Below, in pieces: positions 7,710-16,413 of a stretch of 64,000 nt of DNA. Below the pieces are notes generated by a model. That model saw only the letters and a program-made list of their open reading frames with translations. It did no database searches and was not told where the DNA came from. Both the position numbers and the translations under genes were made by a program. The DNA comes from Candidatus Peribacteria bacterium RIFOXYB1_FULL_54_35. Lineage in GTDB: Bacteria > Patescibacteriota > Gracilibacteria > Peribacterales > Peribacteraceae. The DNA lies in assembly GCA_001787755.1 (NCBI GenBank), contig MFYJ01000013.1:62001-126000 (forward strand), in the 5' to 3' direction. Within the stretch, counting starts at the first letter, position 1. The number at the start of each line of letters is the position of its first letter.

Positions 7710-9410
7710 ATGAATACAACCCTTCGTCAGGCTCAGGGCAAAGGATGCATCCAGTGCTCGGCAAACTTCGTCACGGAAGACAAGGATCTGGAGCTCTACG
7801 AAAAAGCATCGCCGCGACTGAAAGGAAAGTACTGGCATATCCCCTCCCCCACGCTCTGCCCGGACTGCCGCGTGCAGAGGAGAATGGGCTGGCGCAACGA
7901 CCGGACGTTCTACCACCGCAAATGCGACCTCTCCGGCAAGCAGATTATCTCCATCTACCCGGAGAACACACCGTTCCCCGTGTACCATCAGAGTGAATGG
8001 TACGGAGACAAGTGGGACCCGATGGGGTACGGACAGGAATACGATTTTTCCCGACCCTTCTTTGAGCAATGGCATGCACTCATGCTCAAAGTACCGAGAC
8101 TCGGCATGGATCTTGTGAATTGCGAAAACAGTGATTACTGCAACTACTGCGGAGATGATAAAGATTGTTACCTCGATATCGCCGGCGAGGCGAACGAAGA
8201 CTGCTTCTTTGATCTCTTCACCAAATACAGCAGGGATTGCATCGACTGTACTTTCGCGTACCACTCCGAACTCTGCTACGAATGCATTCAGTGTTATGGC
8301 TGCCATACCTGCCGCAACTCCATGTACCTGGATGACTGCAGCGACTGCGCGTTCTGCTTTGACTGCAAAGGATGCAGGAACTGCCTGCTCTGCACCAATC
8401 TGCGCAATAAAGAGTACTGCATTCTCAATGAGCAGCACACAAAGGAGGAGTGCCAGGCGAAGCTTGCCGAACTGAATCTCGGATCGAACAATGCTCTCAG
8501 GAGCGTCTTCGATATCTGGAAGAAGATGCGCATAGAAAGAGGCATCTATCGCGACATGTACAACCTCAGCTGTGAGGATTGCACGGGGAATGACATCAAA
8601 AACTCCAGAGACTGCCACCATTGCTTCAACGCCACAAACTGCGAGGATTCTAAGTACCTCTACGACGTGCTTGACGCGAAAGACTGCCAGGATCTCAACT
8701 ACTCCCTCTACAAGCCCGAAGCCGCATACGAACTCATTTCCACGCTCTCCATGAAGTTCAGCGCCTTCAACATGGCTTCGCACTACTGTGTCAATGTATA
8801 TTACTGCGATCTCACGAACAATTCAAAGAACCTCTTCGGGTGCATTGCGCTCAACCACAAGGAGTACTGCATTCTGAACAAGCAGTACACGAAAAAAGAG
8901 TACGAAGACCTCGTCCCAAGAATCATCGTGCACATGCAGAAAACCGGGGAATGGGGCCAGTTCTTCCCTCTGAGTATCTGCCCGTTCGGCTACAACGAAA
9001 CAGTGGCGCAGGAGTACATGCCGCTCACAAGAAAAGACGTGGAATCACGCGGGTGGCGATGGGCAGAAGAGCAGAAGGCAGAGAAGGAGTACATGGGACC
9101 GAAGGTGGAGGTGCCGGACCGTATCGATGACACCACAGATGATCTCTGTGAGAAAATTCTCATCTGCGAACTATCCGGGAAACCCTACAAAATCATCCCG
9201 CAGGAGTTCAAGTTCTACAAAAAGCTTGGAATCCCCGTTCCGAAGCGCTCCCCCCTCCAGCGCCACAAAGATCGCAATGTGCTGCGCAATCCTCGTACAC
9301 TGTGGAAACGGACATGCAGCAAGTGTAGAAAAGGCGTGCAGACGAGTTACGATCCGAAGAGACCGGAGAAGATCTACTGTGAGAAGTGTTACCTCGATTC
9401 CCTCCATTGA
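7710..9410 (+). CDS. array protein 1, Cys-rich zinc-module protein
   Basis: 566 aa with about 43 Cys. N1 is intact (C13, C16, C50, C53). N2 keeps a single Cys (CDLSG). The Cys-rich block 1 runs from about 130 to 240 and ends in the hinge LRNKEYCILNEQ. Block 2 runs from about 280 to 390 and ends in NHKEYCILNKQYTKKEY. C1 is lost (CELSG, SPLQR) and C2 is intact (CSKC, CEKC). Codons 4-10 (TLRQAQG) are made of an interspersed CCCTTCG...CAGGGC palindrome at 7720-7739. An in-frame GTG at 7674 is the alternative start. There is no signal peptide, so the protein is probably cytoplasmic. Its role is unknown. Confidence 0.85.
   Translation: MNTTLRQAQGKGCIQCSANFVTEDKDLELYEKASPRLKGKYWHIPSPTLCPDCRVQRRMGWRNDRTFYHRKCDLSGKQIISIYPENTPFPVYHQSEWYGDKWDPMGYGQEYDFSRPFFEQWHALMLKVPRLGMDLVNCENSDYCNYCGDDKDCYLDIAGEANEDCFFDLFTKYSRDCIDCTFAYHSELCYECIQCYGCHTCRNSMYLDDCSDCAFCFDCKGCRNCLLCTNLRNKEYCILNEQHTKEECQAKLAELNLGSNNALRSVFDIWKKMRIERGIYRDMYNLSCEDCTGNDIKNSRDCHHCFNATNCEDSKYLYDVLDAKDCQDLNYSLYKPEAAYELISTLSMKFSAFNMASHYCVNVYYCDLTNNSKNLFGCIALNHKEYCILNKQYTKKEYEDLVPRIIVHMQKTGEWGQFFPLSICPFGYNETVAQEYMPLTRKDVESRGWRWAEEQKAEKEYMGPKVEVPDRIDDTTDDLCEKILICELSGKPYKIIPQEFKFYKKLGIPVPKRSPLQRHKDRNVLRNPRTLWKRTCSKCRKGVQTSYDPKRPEKIYCEKCYLDSLH
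7720..7739 (+). repeat. REP-like palindrome inside array gene 1
   Basis: CCCTTCG and CAGGGC arms of the same element seen at 11267, 13013, 27913, 36882 and 40933. Here it encodes residues near the N-terminus of the protein. Confidence 0.6.
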
Positions 9411-9515
9411 GAATGTCGTATGTCGTATATCGGGAAATCCCCAAGGGGGAGAAACCCAAAGCTTCATACGTACTGACCAACATGTGACATTCCATATTCC
9501 ATATTCCACATACGC
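9411..9515. repeat. spacer stem-loop, TATGTGGAATG-word type
   Basis: Words such as GTCGTATGTCGTATAT on the left and ATTCCATATTCCACATAC on the right form a long imperfect stem. The right arm carries CATATT (9500-9505), 10 bases before array gene 2, so it doubles as its -10. Confidence 0.6.
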
Positions 9516-11231
9516 ATGATTCGTACCTGCACGCTCACCGGCCAACCCTTCGAGATCCGGCAGGAAGACCTGAAGTTCCTGGAGGAAATCTCCCCTGTCT
9601 TTCAGGGGAAGAAATACCCTCTCCCGGCCCCGGATCTCTGCCCGACCGCACGCATGCAGGTGCGCCTGGCACAGCGCAACGAGCGCTTCCTCTACCACCG
9701 GAAATGCGACCTCTCCGGCAAGCAGATCATCTCCTGCTACTCACTGGATAAGCCTTTCCCCGTGTACGAGAATGATGAGTGGTACAGCGATAAGTGGGAT
9801 GGTAAAGAGTACGGAATGGAGTTCGATTTCACCCAGCCGTTCTTTGAGCAGTTCGGGAAATTGCGCGCCCGCGTGCCGCGGCTCGCGCGCATCCTGGAGA
9901 AGCCCTACGAAAACAGTGACTACTGCAATACGGCAAGCCAGGTGAAGAACTGCTACCTTCTTTTCTCCAGCAATCAGAATGAAGATTGCTACTTCGGGTC
10001 GTGGGTGAACCAGTGCAGGAGCTGCGTGGACTCTCTGAATGTGGAGAACTGCGAACTCTGTTATGAGTGCGTCGGCTGCAGAGACTGCTATGCGCTGCGG
10101 TACGGAAGGGACTGCATCGGCTGCCGCGAGAGCTTCTTCCTGCGCGACTGCCAGGGATGCAGCAACTGCTTTGGCTGCACAAACCAGGTGAATAAGCAGT
10201 ACATGGTCTTCAATGCACAGAAGACGAAAGAGGAATATAAAGCATTCCTGAAGGGGGTGAATATTGGGAGTTACAGCGAAATGGAGCAGGCAAAGGAAAA
10301 AATCGAATCACTGCTCGGGGATCCTATCGTGAAGGAGTACCACGGAACGAACCTCGAGCACTGCTCCGGTGACTACCTGCGCAACTGCCGCAATGCGTAC
10401 CGATGCTATGAGGCAAACAACATCGAGGATTGCAGCTACTGCCAGTGCCTCCAGAACTGCAAAACCAGCATGGATCAGAGCTATTGGGGACAGGGAACGG
10501 AACTCATCTACTTCACCCAGGCATGCGGATACAACTGCTATCACATCCTCTTCTCCAATATCTGCTGGTCTGAGTGCAGCAATCTCCTCTACTGCGACCA
10601 CTGCTTCTCCTGCAGAAACTGCTTTGGATGTGTAGGTCTCCGCAAGGACGAATACTGCATCTTCAACAAGCAGTATTCCAAGGAAGAGTACGGGAAACTG
10701 GCCGGAAAGATCATCGGACACATGCAGAAAACCCCACTCCGCTCCCCTTCGGGGAGCTTCGCGGGGTATGAATGGGGGCAGTACATCCCGCCCAGCCTGA
10801 GCATCTACGCCTACAACGAAACACTGGCGCAGGAACAGGTTCCCCTCACCAGAGAAGAAGTGCTGAAGCGCGGCTGGTTATGGCTGGACGAAGAGGAACA
10901 GGAAAAGCAGTACATGGGACCGCCCTTCGAACAGCCGGATACCATCGATGGAGTGACAGACTCCATCTGCAACAGAATTCTGCACTGCAAAGCAACCGGA
11001 AAGCCCTACAAAATCATTCCGCAGGAACTCAAGTTCTACAAGCAGATGAACATCCCTATCCCGCGCCTGCACCCGGACGAACGCCACAGGAGACGGCTAC
11101 AGCTGCGCAATCCCCGGCAGCTTTGGGAGAGAGAATGCGCGAAGTGCGGCAAGGAGATTGAGACGACGTACGCACCGGAGAGGCCGGAAATCGTGTACTG
11201 CGAATCCTGTTACTTACAAACCGTCCACTAA
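9516..11231 (+). CDS. array protein 2, with decayed N1 site and hairpin insertion
   Basis: 571 aa. This is the only array member whose N1 site is broken: CTLTG replaces CxxC and CPTA replaces CPxC, the same kind of change other members show in C1. N2 keeps one Cys (CDLSG). C1 is lost (CKATG, HPDER) and C2 is intact (CAKC, CESC). Between 'HMQKT' and 'EWGQ' there is an extra PLRSPSGSFAGY encoded around a perfect hairpin (10741-10757). The linker YMGP...PDTIDGVTD groups it with array proteins 1, 3 and 4. The tail is YLQTVH. Confidence 0.85.
   Translation: MIRTCTLTGQPFEIRQEDLKFLEEISPVFQGKKYPLPAPDLCPTARMQVRLAQRNERFLYHRKCDLSGKQIISCYSLDKPFPVYENDEWYSDKWDGKEYGMEFDFTQPFFEQFGKLRARVPRLARILEKPYENSDYCNTASQVKNCYLLFSSNQNEDCYFGSWVNQCRSCVDSLNVENCELCYECVGCRDCYALRYGRDCIGCRESFFLRDCQGCSNCFGCTNQVNKQYMVFNAQKTKEEYKAFLKGVNIGSYSEMEQAKEKIESLLGDPIVKEYHGTNLEHCSGDYLRNCRNAYRCYEANNIEDCSYCQCLQNCKTSMDQSYWGQGTELIYFTQACGYNCYHILFSNICWSECSNLLYCDHCFSCRNCFGCVGLRKDEYCIFNKQYSKEEYGKLAGKIIGHMQKTPLRSPSGSFAGYEWGQYIPPSLSIYAYNETLAQEQVPLTREEVLKRGWLWLDEEEQEKQYMGPPFEQPDTIDGVTDSICNRILHCKATGKPYKIIPQELKFYKQMNIPIPRLHPDERHRRRLQLRNPRQLWERECAKCGKEIETTYAPERPEIVYCESCYLQTVH
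10741..10757 (+). repeat. hairpin inserted in frame in array gene 2
   Basis: GCTCCCC, loop TTC, GGGGAGC: a perfect 7-bp stem inside coding sequence, at a site where most paralogs have no extra residues. Confidence 0.7.
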
Positions 11232-11266
11232 TGACGACTATTCCACTCTCTGATGGCACAAGCGGA

Positions 11267-11292
11267 TTCGCCCTGAGCTCGTCGAAGGGCGA
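11267..11292. repeat. REP-like palindrome next to a relic tail
   Basis: Ends TTCGCCCT and AGGGCGA are inverted. It abuts the relic gene end at 11291-11320. Confidence 0.7.
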
Positions 11293-11320
11293 GAAGTGTT
11301 ACCTACAAACCGTCCACTGA
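11291..11320 (+). pseudogene. relic 3' end of an array gene
   Basis: Ten codons reading EKCYLQTVH and stop, the conserved C-terminus of an array protein without the rest of the gene. Its TGA overlaps the ATG of array gene 3 (TGATG at 11318-11322). Confidence 0.7.
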
Positions 11321-12975
11321 TGCACAAATCCTGCGCCAATTGCGGCTCCTCCTTTGAGATTACGGATGCGGATCTCGCCTTCATTGAGAAAATTTCACCG
11401 ATGTTCAGTGGAAAAACGTTCCACATTCCTGCTCCTCACCATTGCCCTCCCTGCCGTGAGCAGTACCGCATGAGCCACCGGAATGAGCGGAATCTCTACC
11501 ACCGAAAATGCGACCTGACCGGAAAACAAATAATCTCCATGCACAGTCCGGAAGAGCCGTTTTTAGTCTATGAGCAGGGAGCATGGTGGAGCGACCAGTA
11601 TGATCCTCTTGCCTATGGAAGGGAGTTCGATTTCAGCCGGCCATTCTTCGAGCAATTCAAAGAACTGGAGCTCGCTGTTCCTAAACTTGCCCTCATCAAT
11701 GCAAAGAGCGAAAACAGTACATACACGAACTATTCAGCGGAAAACCGGAACCTGTACATGGTGGTTGGAGGACTGGGAGCCGAAGACTGTTACTACAGCT
11801 ATCGCGTCTTCTATTCCAAAGACATCTGCGATTGTTATGATATCTACAAATGTGAGCGGTGCTATGAATGCTCGGAATCCGGGAATCTCTATAACTGCAT
11901 CTTCTGCACAAATTGCTTCAATTCCTTCGATCTCGTCCTCTGCAAAGACTGCATAGGATGCAAGAACTGCTTCGGGTGCGTGAATCTCCGCAACAAGCAA
12001 TTTTACATCTACAACCAGCCATTCTCCGAAGAGAACTACCGCTCAAAGGTCACTGAACTTAAAAAGAACCTGAAACTTGTGAAACCGGATATTGAGAAGT
12101 TGCACGCCACAGTCCCCCATCGATTCGCACAGCAGGTGCAGTGCGAGAATATCACAGGTGACCAACTCTGGCAGTGCAAAGACTGCACAAACTGCTACAC
12201 GCTCAAGAACTCCCGTGATTGCGCATACACACGCATTGGAGAAAATGGTAAGGACTGTACGGACTGCAATTTTTGCGATAACTGCGAGCTGCAGTACTTG
12301 AGCTGCAATAATGAGAAGAACTACAACATCATGTTCAGCTCGCTCATCTGGTACTGCAAGTATGTGCTGTACTCCATGAACTGCTTCAATAGCCAATACC
12401 TCTTTGGCTGCACGGGGATGAAGAAACACGAATACTGCATTTTCAATAAGCAGTACTCAAAGAAGGAGTACGACGATCTCGCAGCCAAAATCATCGCCCA
12501 CATGCAGTCAACTGGTGAATGGGGAGAGTTCTTTCCTCCCCATATCTCTGCATTCGGATACAACGAAACCGTAGCAAATGACTACATCCCTCTCACAGAA
12601 CAAGAAATCCATGTGAAAGGATGGAAATGGCGCCAGATGCAATCAGAGAAGGAATATTTGGGGCCCCCGATAAAAATTCCTGATTCAATCGAGGAGGTTG
12701 AAGACGCAATCTGCGAGCAAATACTCCTCTGTGAGGGAACGGGGAAGCCGTTCAAAATAATCCCGCAGGAACTCAATTTTTACCGCACGCTCGGCCTGCC
12801 GTTGCCGAAGAGATGTCCTGACCAGCGCCACACCGACCGGATGAACCGGCTCAATCCTCGCAGACTCTGGAACCGAACCTGTGCGAAGTGCGGAAAAGCA
12901 CTGCAAAGCACCTACGCACCCGAAAGACCCGAGATCATCTATTGCGAATCCTGTTACCTTGCAACTGTGCATTGA
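11320..12975 (+). CDS. array protein 3
   Basis: 551 aa, the second shortest of the family. It starts at ATG 11320, which overlaps the stop of the relic tail; a longer frame from 11296 only reads through that relic. N1 is intact (CANC, CPPC) and N2 keeps one Cys (CDLTG). C1 is an intermediate state: the first pair is CEGTG but the second still has its first Cys (CPDQR). C2 is intact (CAKC, CESC). The first Cys block carries several aromatic substitutions. No -10 box close to the start was found, so it may be read from upstream. Tail YLATVH. Confidence 0.85.
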   Translation: MHKSCANCGSSFEITDADLAFIEKISPMFSGKTFHIPAPHHCPPCREQYRMSHRNERNLYHRKCDLTGKQIISMHSPEEPFLVYEQGAWWSDQYDPLAYGREFDFSRPFFEQFKELELAVPKLALINAKSENSTYTNYSAENRNLYMVVGGLGAEDCYYSYRVFYSKDICDCYDIYKCERCYECSESGNLYNCIFCTNCFNSFDLVLCKDCIGCKNCFGCVNLRNKQFYIYNQPFSEENYRSKVTELKKNLKLVKPDIEKLHATVPHRFAQQVQCENITGDQLWQCKDCTNCYTLKNSRDCAYTRIGENGKDCTDCNFCDNCELQYLSCNNEKNYNIMFSSLIWYCKYVLYSMNCFNSQYLFGCTGMKKHEYCIFNKQYSKKEYDDLAAKIIAHMQSTGEWGEFFPPHISAFGYNETVANDYIPLTEQEIHVKGWKWRQMQSEKEYLGPPIKIPDSIEEVEDAICEQILLCEGTGKPFKIIPQELNFYRTLGLPLPKRCPDQRHTDRMNRLNPRRLWNRTCAKCGKALQSTYAPERPEIIYCESCYLATVH

Positions 12976-13012
12976 TATGAATGCTCTACGAATCATGATC
13001 GATAACACAGGA

Positions 13013-13038
13013 TTCGCCCTGAGCTCGTCGAAGGGCGA
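13013..13038. repeat. REP-like palindrome next to a relic tail
   Basis: The same 26-bp palindrome as at 11267-11292, again followed at once by a relic gene end. Confidence 0.7.
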
Positions 13039-13066
13039 GAAGTGTTACTTACAAACCGTCCACTGA
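13037..13066 (+). pseudogene. relic 3' end of an array gene
   Basis: EKCYLQTVH plus stop, TGA overlapping the ATG of array gene 4 at 13066. It resembles the end of array gene 2 rather than that of the gene just before it. Confidence 0.7.
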
Positions 13067-14772
13067 TGCAGAAATCCTGCACCAACTGCGGCTCTTCATT
13101 TCCCCTGCCCCCACAGGAACAGGAGCTCTATCGCACGCTCGATGTGTTGAACCCTGTGGAGTGTCCAGATTGCCGGCGGCAACGACGGTTGATGTTCCGC
13201 AATTTCTTCCATCTCTACCATCGCACGTGCGATCTCACGGGGAAAAAGATCATCTCCATGTACGATGAGGACGCGACGTTTCCGGTTTATGGCATTCAGG
13301 AATGGTGGAGCGACCGCTGGGACGGGCTGCAATACGGCGTCGATCCGGACTTCTCGCGCCCGTTCTTCGGACAAATGACAGTCCTCCACCACATCGTCCC
13401 GCGCATTTGTTTCATGAACGTGAACTGCGAGAATTGCGACTACTGCAACATGTCCAATGGCAGCCGTAATTGCTACCTGGTCTTCGGAAACGTCGGAAAC
13501 GAAGACTGCATGTACGGCCACATTGTCTGGCAGTCCCAGAACTGCTACGACTGTCTCTATACCTACCGCAGCGCCTTCTGCTATGAGTGCATCGATTGTG
13601 TGCAGTGCCACACGCTTTCCTTCTCTCGTGACTGCGACAACTGCACCTCATCGATGTTCCTCGTCCACTGTGTGGGATGCAGTGATTGCTTCGGGTGCGT
13701 CGGTCTTAAGAATAAGCAAAATCACATCTTCAACGTGCCGCACTCCAAGGAAGAGTACGCGAAAAAGATCGATGCACTGAACACCGGAAACATCCGCACT
13801 GTTTCGCTTGCGAAGGAGAGAGTACAGATGCTCATCGGGAAGGAAATCGTGAAGCACTATCATGGGTTTAACTGTGAAAATGTCACCGGGGATTACCTCT
13901 ACAATTGTAAAAATGTCATTGAAGGATACGACTTGAAGAACTGTGAGGATTGCCTGTACAGCGCCACGCTCGACAGTTTCACAGACAGCATGGATTGCAA
14001 CTTCTGCGGCATCAATGTCGGGAAGCACGCCGAGCTCTGCTACAACTGTCTCACTGTTGGCCCCAACTACCGGATGTTTTGTTGCCACGCCTCGCAGAAC
14101 GACAACGCCAATCTCTTCTACTGCGATACATGCCATGGGTGTCAGGACTGCTTCGGGTGCATCAGCCTGAAGAAGAAGCGCTACTGCATCCTCAATAAGC
14201 AGTACACGAAAGAGGAGTATGAAACGCTCGTACCCAAGATCATTGAGCACATGAAGAAGACTCCATACCAGACGCCTGGGGGCGTCGGTACGGGGCAGGC
14301 CGGCGAATGGGGGCAGTTTTTCCCGCGCGAACTCTCTCCATTCGGCTATAATGAAACAATTGCGCAGGTATATTTTCCGCTTGAGAAGGAACAAATCCAT
14401 GAAAAAGGATGGCGCTGGAAGGAGGAGCAACCGGACGAGTTGCAGCAGAATTATCTGGGAACCCAGGTTGCGATCCCGGACGACATCCGCGCCGTTCCGG
14501 ATGCTATCTGCAACCAGATCCTGCGCTGCGAAGGATCCGGCAGACTCTACAAAATCATTCCTCAGGAACTGAAGTTCTACCAGCAGATGAATCTGCCACT
14601 CCCCCGAAAGTGCTTCATGCAACGACAAAAAGAGCGTTTCGCCCTGCGAAATCCGCGGAAACTATGGCAGAGGAGGTGCGGGAAGTGCGGGAAGGAGATT
14701 CAGACAAGCTATGCACCCGAGAGACCGGAGACAGTGTATTGTGAGGAGTGCTACCTGAAGGAAGTGTATTAG
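13066..14772 (+). CDS. array protein 4, with hairpin insertion
   Basis: 568 aa. The N-terminal module is the short form (QEQELYRTLDVLNPVECPDC), with N1 intact and N2 reduced to CDLTG. C1 is intermediate: CEGSG with CFMQR, one Cys left in the second pair. C2 is intact (CGKC, CEEC). Between 'HMKKT' and 'GEWGQ' it carries 13 extra residues (PYQTPGGVGTGQA) containing a hairpin at 14271-14286, the same protein position as the insertion in array protein 2. The linker YLGT...IPDDI links it to members 1-3. The gene converges on a glycosyltransferase gene 34 bases away. Confidence 0.85.
   Translation: MQKSCTNCGSSFPLPPQEQELYRTLDVLNPVECPDCRRQRRLMFRNFFHLYHRTCDLTGKKIISMYDEDATFPVYGIQEWWSDRWDGLQYGVDPDFSRPFFGQMTVLHHIVPRICFMNVNCENCDYCNMSNGSRNCYLVFGNVGNEDCMYGHIVWQSQNCYDCLYTYRSAFCYECIDCVQCHTLSFSRDCDNCTSSMFLVHCVGCSDCFGCVGLKNKQNHIFNVPHSKEEYAKKIDALNTGNIRTVSLAKERVQMLIGKEIVKHYHGFNCENVTGDYLYNCKNVIEGYDLKNCEDCLYSATLDSFTDSMDCNFCGINVGKHAELCYNCLTVGPNYRMFCCHASQNDNANLFYCDTCHGCQDCFGCISLKKKRYCILNKQYTKEEYETLVPKIIEHMKKTPYQTPGGVGTGQAGEWGQFFPRELSPFGYNETIAQVYFPLEKEQIHEKGWRWKEEQPDELQQNYLGTQVAIPDDIRAVPDAICNQILRCEGSGRLYKIIPQELKFYQQMNLPLPRKCFMQRQKERFALRNPRKLWQRRCGKCGKEIQTSYAPERPETVYCEECYLKEVY
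14271..14286 (+). repeat. hairpin inserted in frame in array gene 4
   Basis: GACGCC, loop TGGG, GGCGTC, within the extra codons that interrupt the HMKKT-GEWGQ junction. Confidence 0.65.
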
Positions 14773-14805
14773 ATGAGAAGTCGGTATTTTTCTGAGGATT
14801 ACTGC

Positions 14806-16281
14806 TCAATGGACACGCTCATAAATATCTACGCCACCAATGGTTGAGACGTGGATGTAATCATCGAGCGGATAGGGAAAAGGAGGAACATCCGGCATGA
14901 GAACAATGAACTGCGGTGGATTTTTCTGCAGAGCGTCAGTGAGTTCCAGCTCATATCCTCCTTTCCTTTGAATGTGGTAGAAAACAGTAAAGCGACTTGG
15001 CGGAAGGGTGCCGGTTTGGTAGTACAGCCGGGCAGCATTTCCCCACATAAACATACTTGGCTCATCTTTCGCACGACCAAGGATAAATCTGACGATCCTG
15101 CTGTCCCTTGGCGTTCGGGGATCAAAAAATTCTTCATAGGCAGCAAGCGTTTTTTGACCGGTTAAAAAGTCAACGGAGTTTGCATAGTAACCAACTGTTT
15201 TTGTCAGACTCCAGTGAGTGAAAAAGGTGAAGAGGAGGTAGCTCATCACAACCAGCCCTCCGGTGAGAAAATACTTATACTGCGTTTTGGAGCAAAACAG
15301 CATGCCGAATACAAGCGCAAAGCTGGGGATGAGAACGATCAGGTAATGCGTATAGGATCGGTGTGAGAAGAAGCTATTGAACAATGAAAAAACAAACCAT
15401 ACGCAAATAAAGAGGACGGGCTTTGATACTGTATCTCTATTGACTGCCAGCCCTATCACAATAACCGAGAGCAACAGCAATTTGCTGATCAGCATCCCCT
15501 GAGGGAAAAGAAAAAAATTGTTGCATCCAACATACCAGACAGTACTCAGGAACGTTGCCTGGATGTAGTCGCCGAGTACTCCCTTCGATAGAAAGTAGAT
15601 GATACTGAGAATAAATGGCAGAACAAAGCCAGCGGTGAGCGCTGCGAACTGTCGCCATGAATCGGTCATGGCACGAACGAGTGGTCTGAATGATACTTGC
15701 CCGGGGAGAGATACAATCAGGAAGAAAACCAAAAAAGCAGCAAAATCAAAGATACCAACGATCTTATACAAAAAGGCGATACCCAGGAGCATGCCTGCCA
15801 GCAGCAGATACCTCTGCTTTTGTGCTCTCTCTGTTGCAAGATAGACAAGATAACCTGCAGCGATACTGAACGGCAGCATAAAATTCTCTGCGTTTGCGAT
15901 ATTGCCCTCAAAAGTTGGCAAGCCAAAAAGAAGGGTAAACCCAAGCGTGGAGGCAATCACCGCCTTCCTCTCTTGAAACAATTGCACAGCAAGCCGGAAA
16001 AACAGAACAATGCTGGCGAGTCCGAAGGTGAGTGAGAGAAGCCTGAGAAAAAACTGATCCCCGCCAAAGAGAGCATAGGTGTAGTAGAGAAGTGGCGGTT
16101 TGTTGTCCCAGATCTGACTGTAGAGCGTGTATCCTCTGTTCAGCGCTAAAGCGATTGTTTGGTAAATCCCCTCATCACCGTACCAGTAGGGTTCAGCCAG
16201 CGAGGGCAGACGAAGAAAAAAGAAGAGGAGTGAGACCACCACGAGAAACCAGAAGGCAAAAGATTTCTCCGTTCGTCGCAT
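14806..16281 (-). CDS. PMT/ArnT-like membrane glycosyltransferase
   Basis: 491 aa from ATG 16281, about 23 bases downstream of a -10 box. The N-terminus is one membrane helix followed by a short extracytoplasmic loop with YGDEGIYQ, the acidic 'DE' motif of GT-C enzymes such as ArnT and PMT, and then NKPPLLYY, also typical. About ten further hydrophobic segments follow and a soluble C-terminal tail. Such enzymes move a sugar from a polyprenyl-phosphate carrier onto a lipid or protein on the outer side of the membrane. The acceptor is unknown. It is on the opposite strand to the array and interrupts it. Confidence 0.82.
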   Translation of the reverse strand: MRRTEKSFAFWFLVVVSLLFFFLRLPSLAEPYWYGDEGIYQTIALALNRGYTLYSQIWDNKPPLLYYTYALFGGDQFFLRLLSLTFGLASIVLFFRLAVQLFQERKAVIASTLGFTLLFGLPTFEGNIANAENFMLPFSIAAGYLVYLATERAQKQRYLLLAGMLLGIAFLYKIVGIFDFAAFLVFFLIVSLPGQVSFRPLVRAMTDSWRQFAALTAGFVLPFILSIIYFLSKGVLGDYIQATFLSTVWYVGCNNFFLFPQGMLISKLLLLSVIVIGLAVNRDTVSKPVLFICVWFVFSLFNSFFSHRSYTHYLIVLIPSFALVFGMLFCSKTQYKYFLTGGLVVMSYLLFTFFTHWSLTKTVGYYANSVDFLTGQKTLAAYEEFFDPRTPRDSRIVRFILGRAKDEPSMFMWGNAARLYYQTGTLPPSRFTVFYHIQRKGGYELELTDALQKNPPQFIVLMPDVPPFPYPLDDYIHVSTIGGVDIYERVH

Positions 16282-16303
16282 ATGTGCTTGCTTTATCAGT
16301 GAC

Positions 16304-16333
16304 TTTATACCCCGTGCCCTTTCCAAACGTCAA
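16304..16333 (-). promoter_or_regulatory. promoter of the glycosyltransferase gene
   Basis: Minus-strand TTGACG (16328-16333), an 18-base spacer and TATAAA (16304-16309). It supports the start at 16281 rather than the upstream TTG at 16326, which falls inside the promoter. Confidence 0.6.
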
Positions 16334-16366
16334 CCTGATATGAAAGACAAGCACAGGTGGGGACAA

Positions 16367-16408
16367 ATGGAGTATTGCGAGGAGTGCTATCTCAATGAAG
16401 TATACTGA
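16367..16408 (+). pseudogene. relic 3' end of an array gene that carries a promoter
   Basis: Fourteen codons, MEYCEECYLNEVY and stop. The last codons contain TATACT (16401-16406), 7 bases before the ATG of array gene 5, so the relic appears to be kept as that gene's -10 box. Confidence 0.65.
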
Positions 16409-16413
16409 CACCC

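Noticed and set aside
7623-8783. Long minus-strand reading frame of 386 codons opposite array gene 1, and similar frames opposite other array genes
   Set aside because: They mirror the Cys-rich codons of the plus strand (giving runs of Val, Ala and Ile), recur at the same place in many paralogs and have no promoter.
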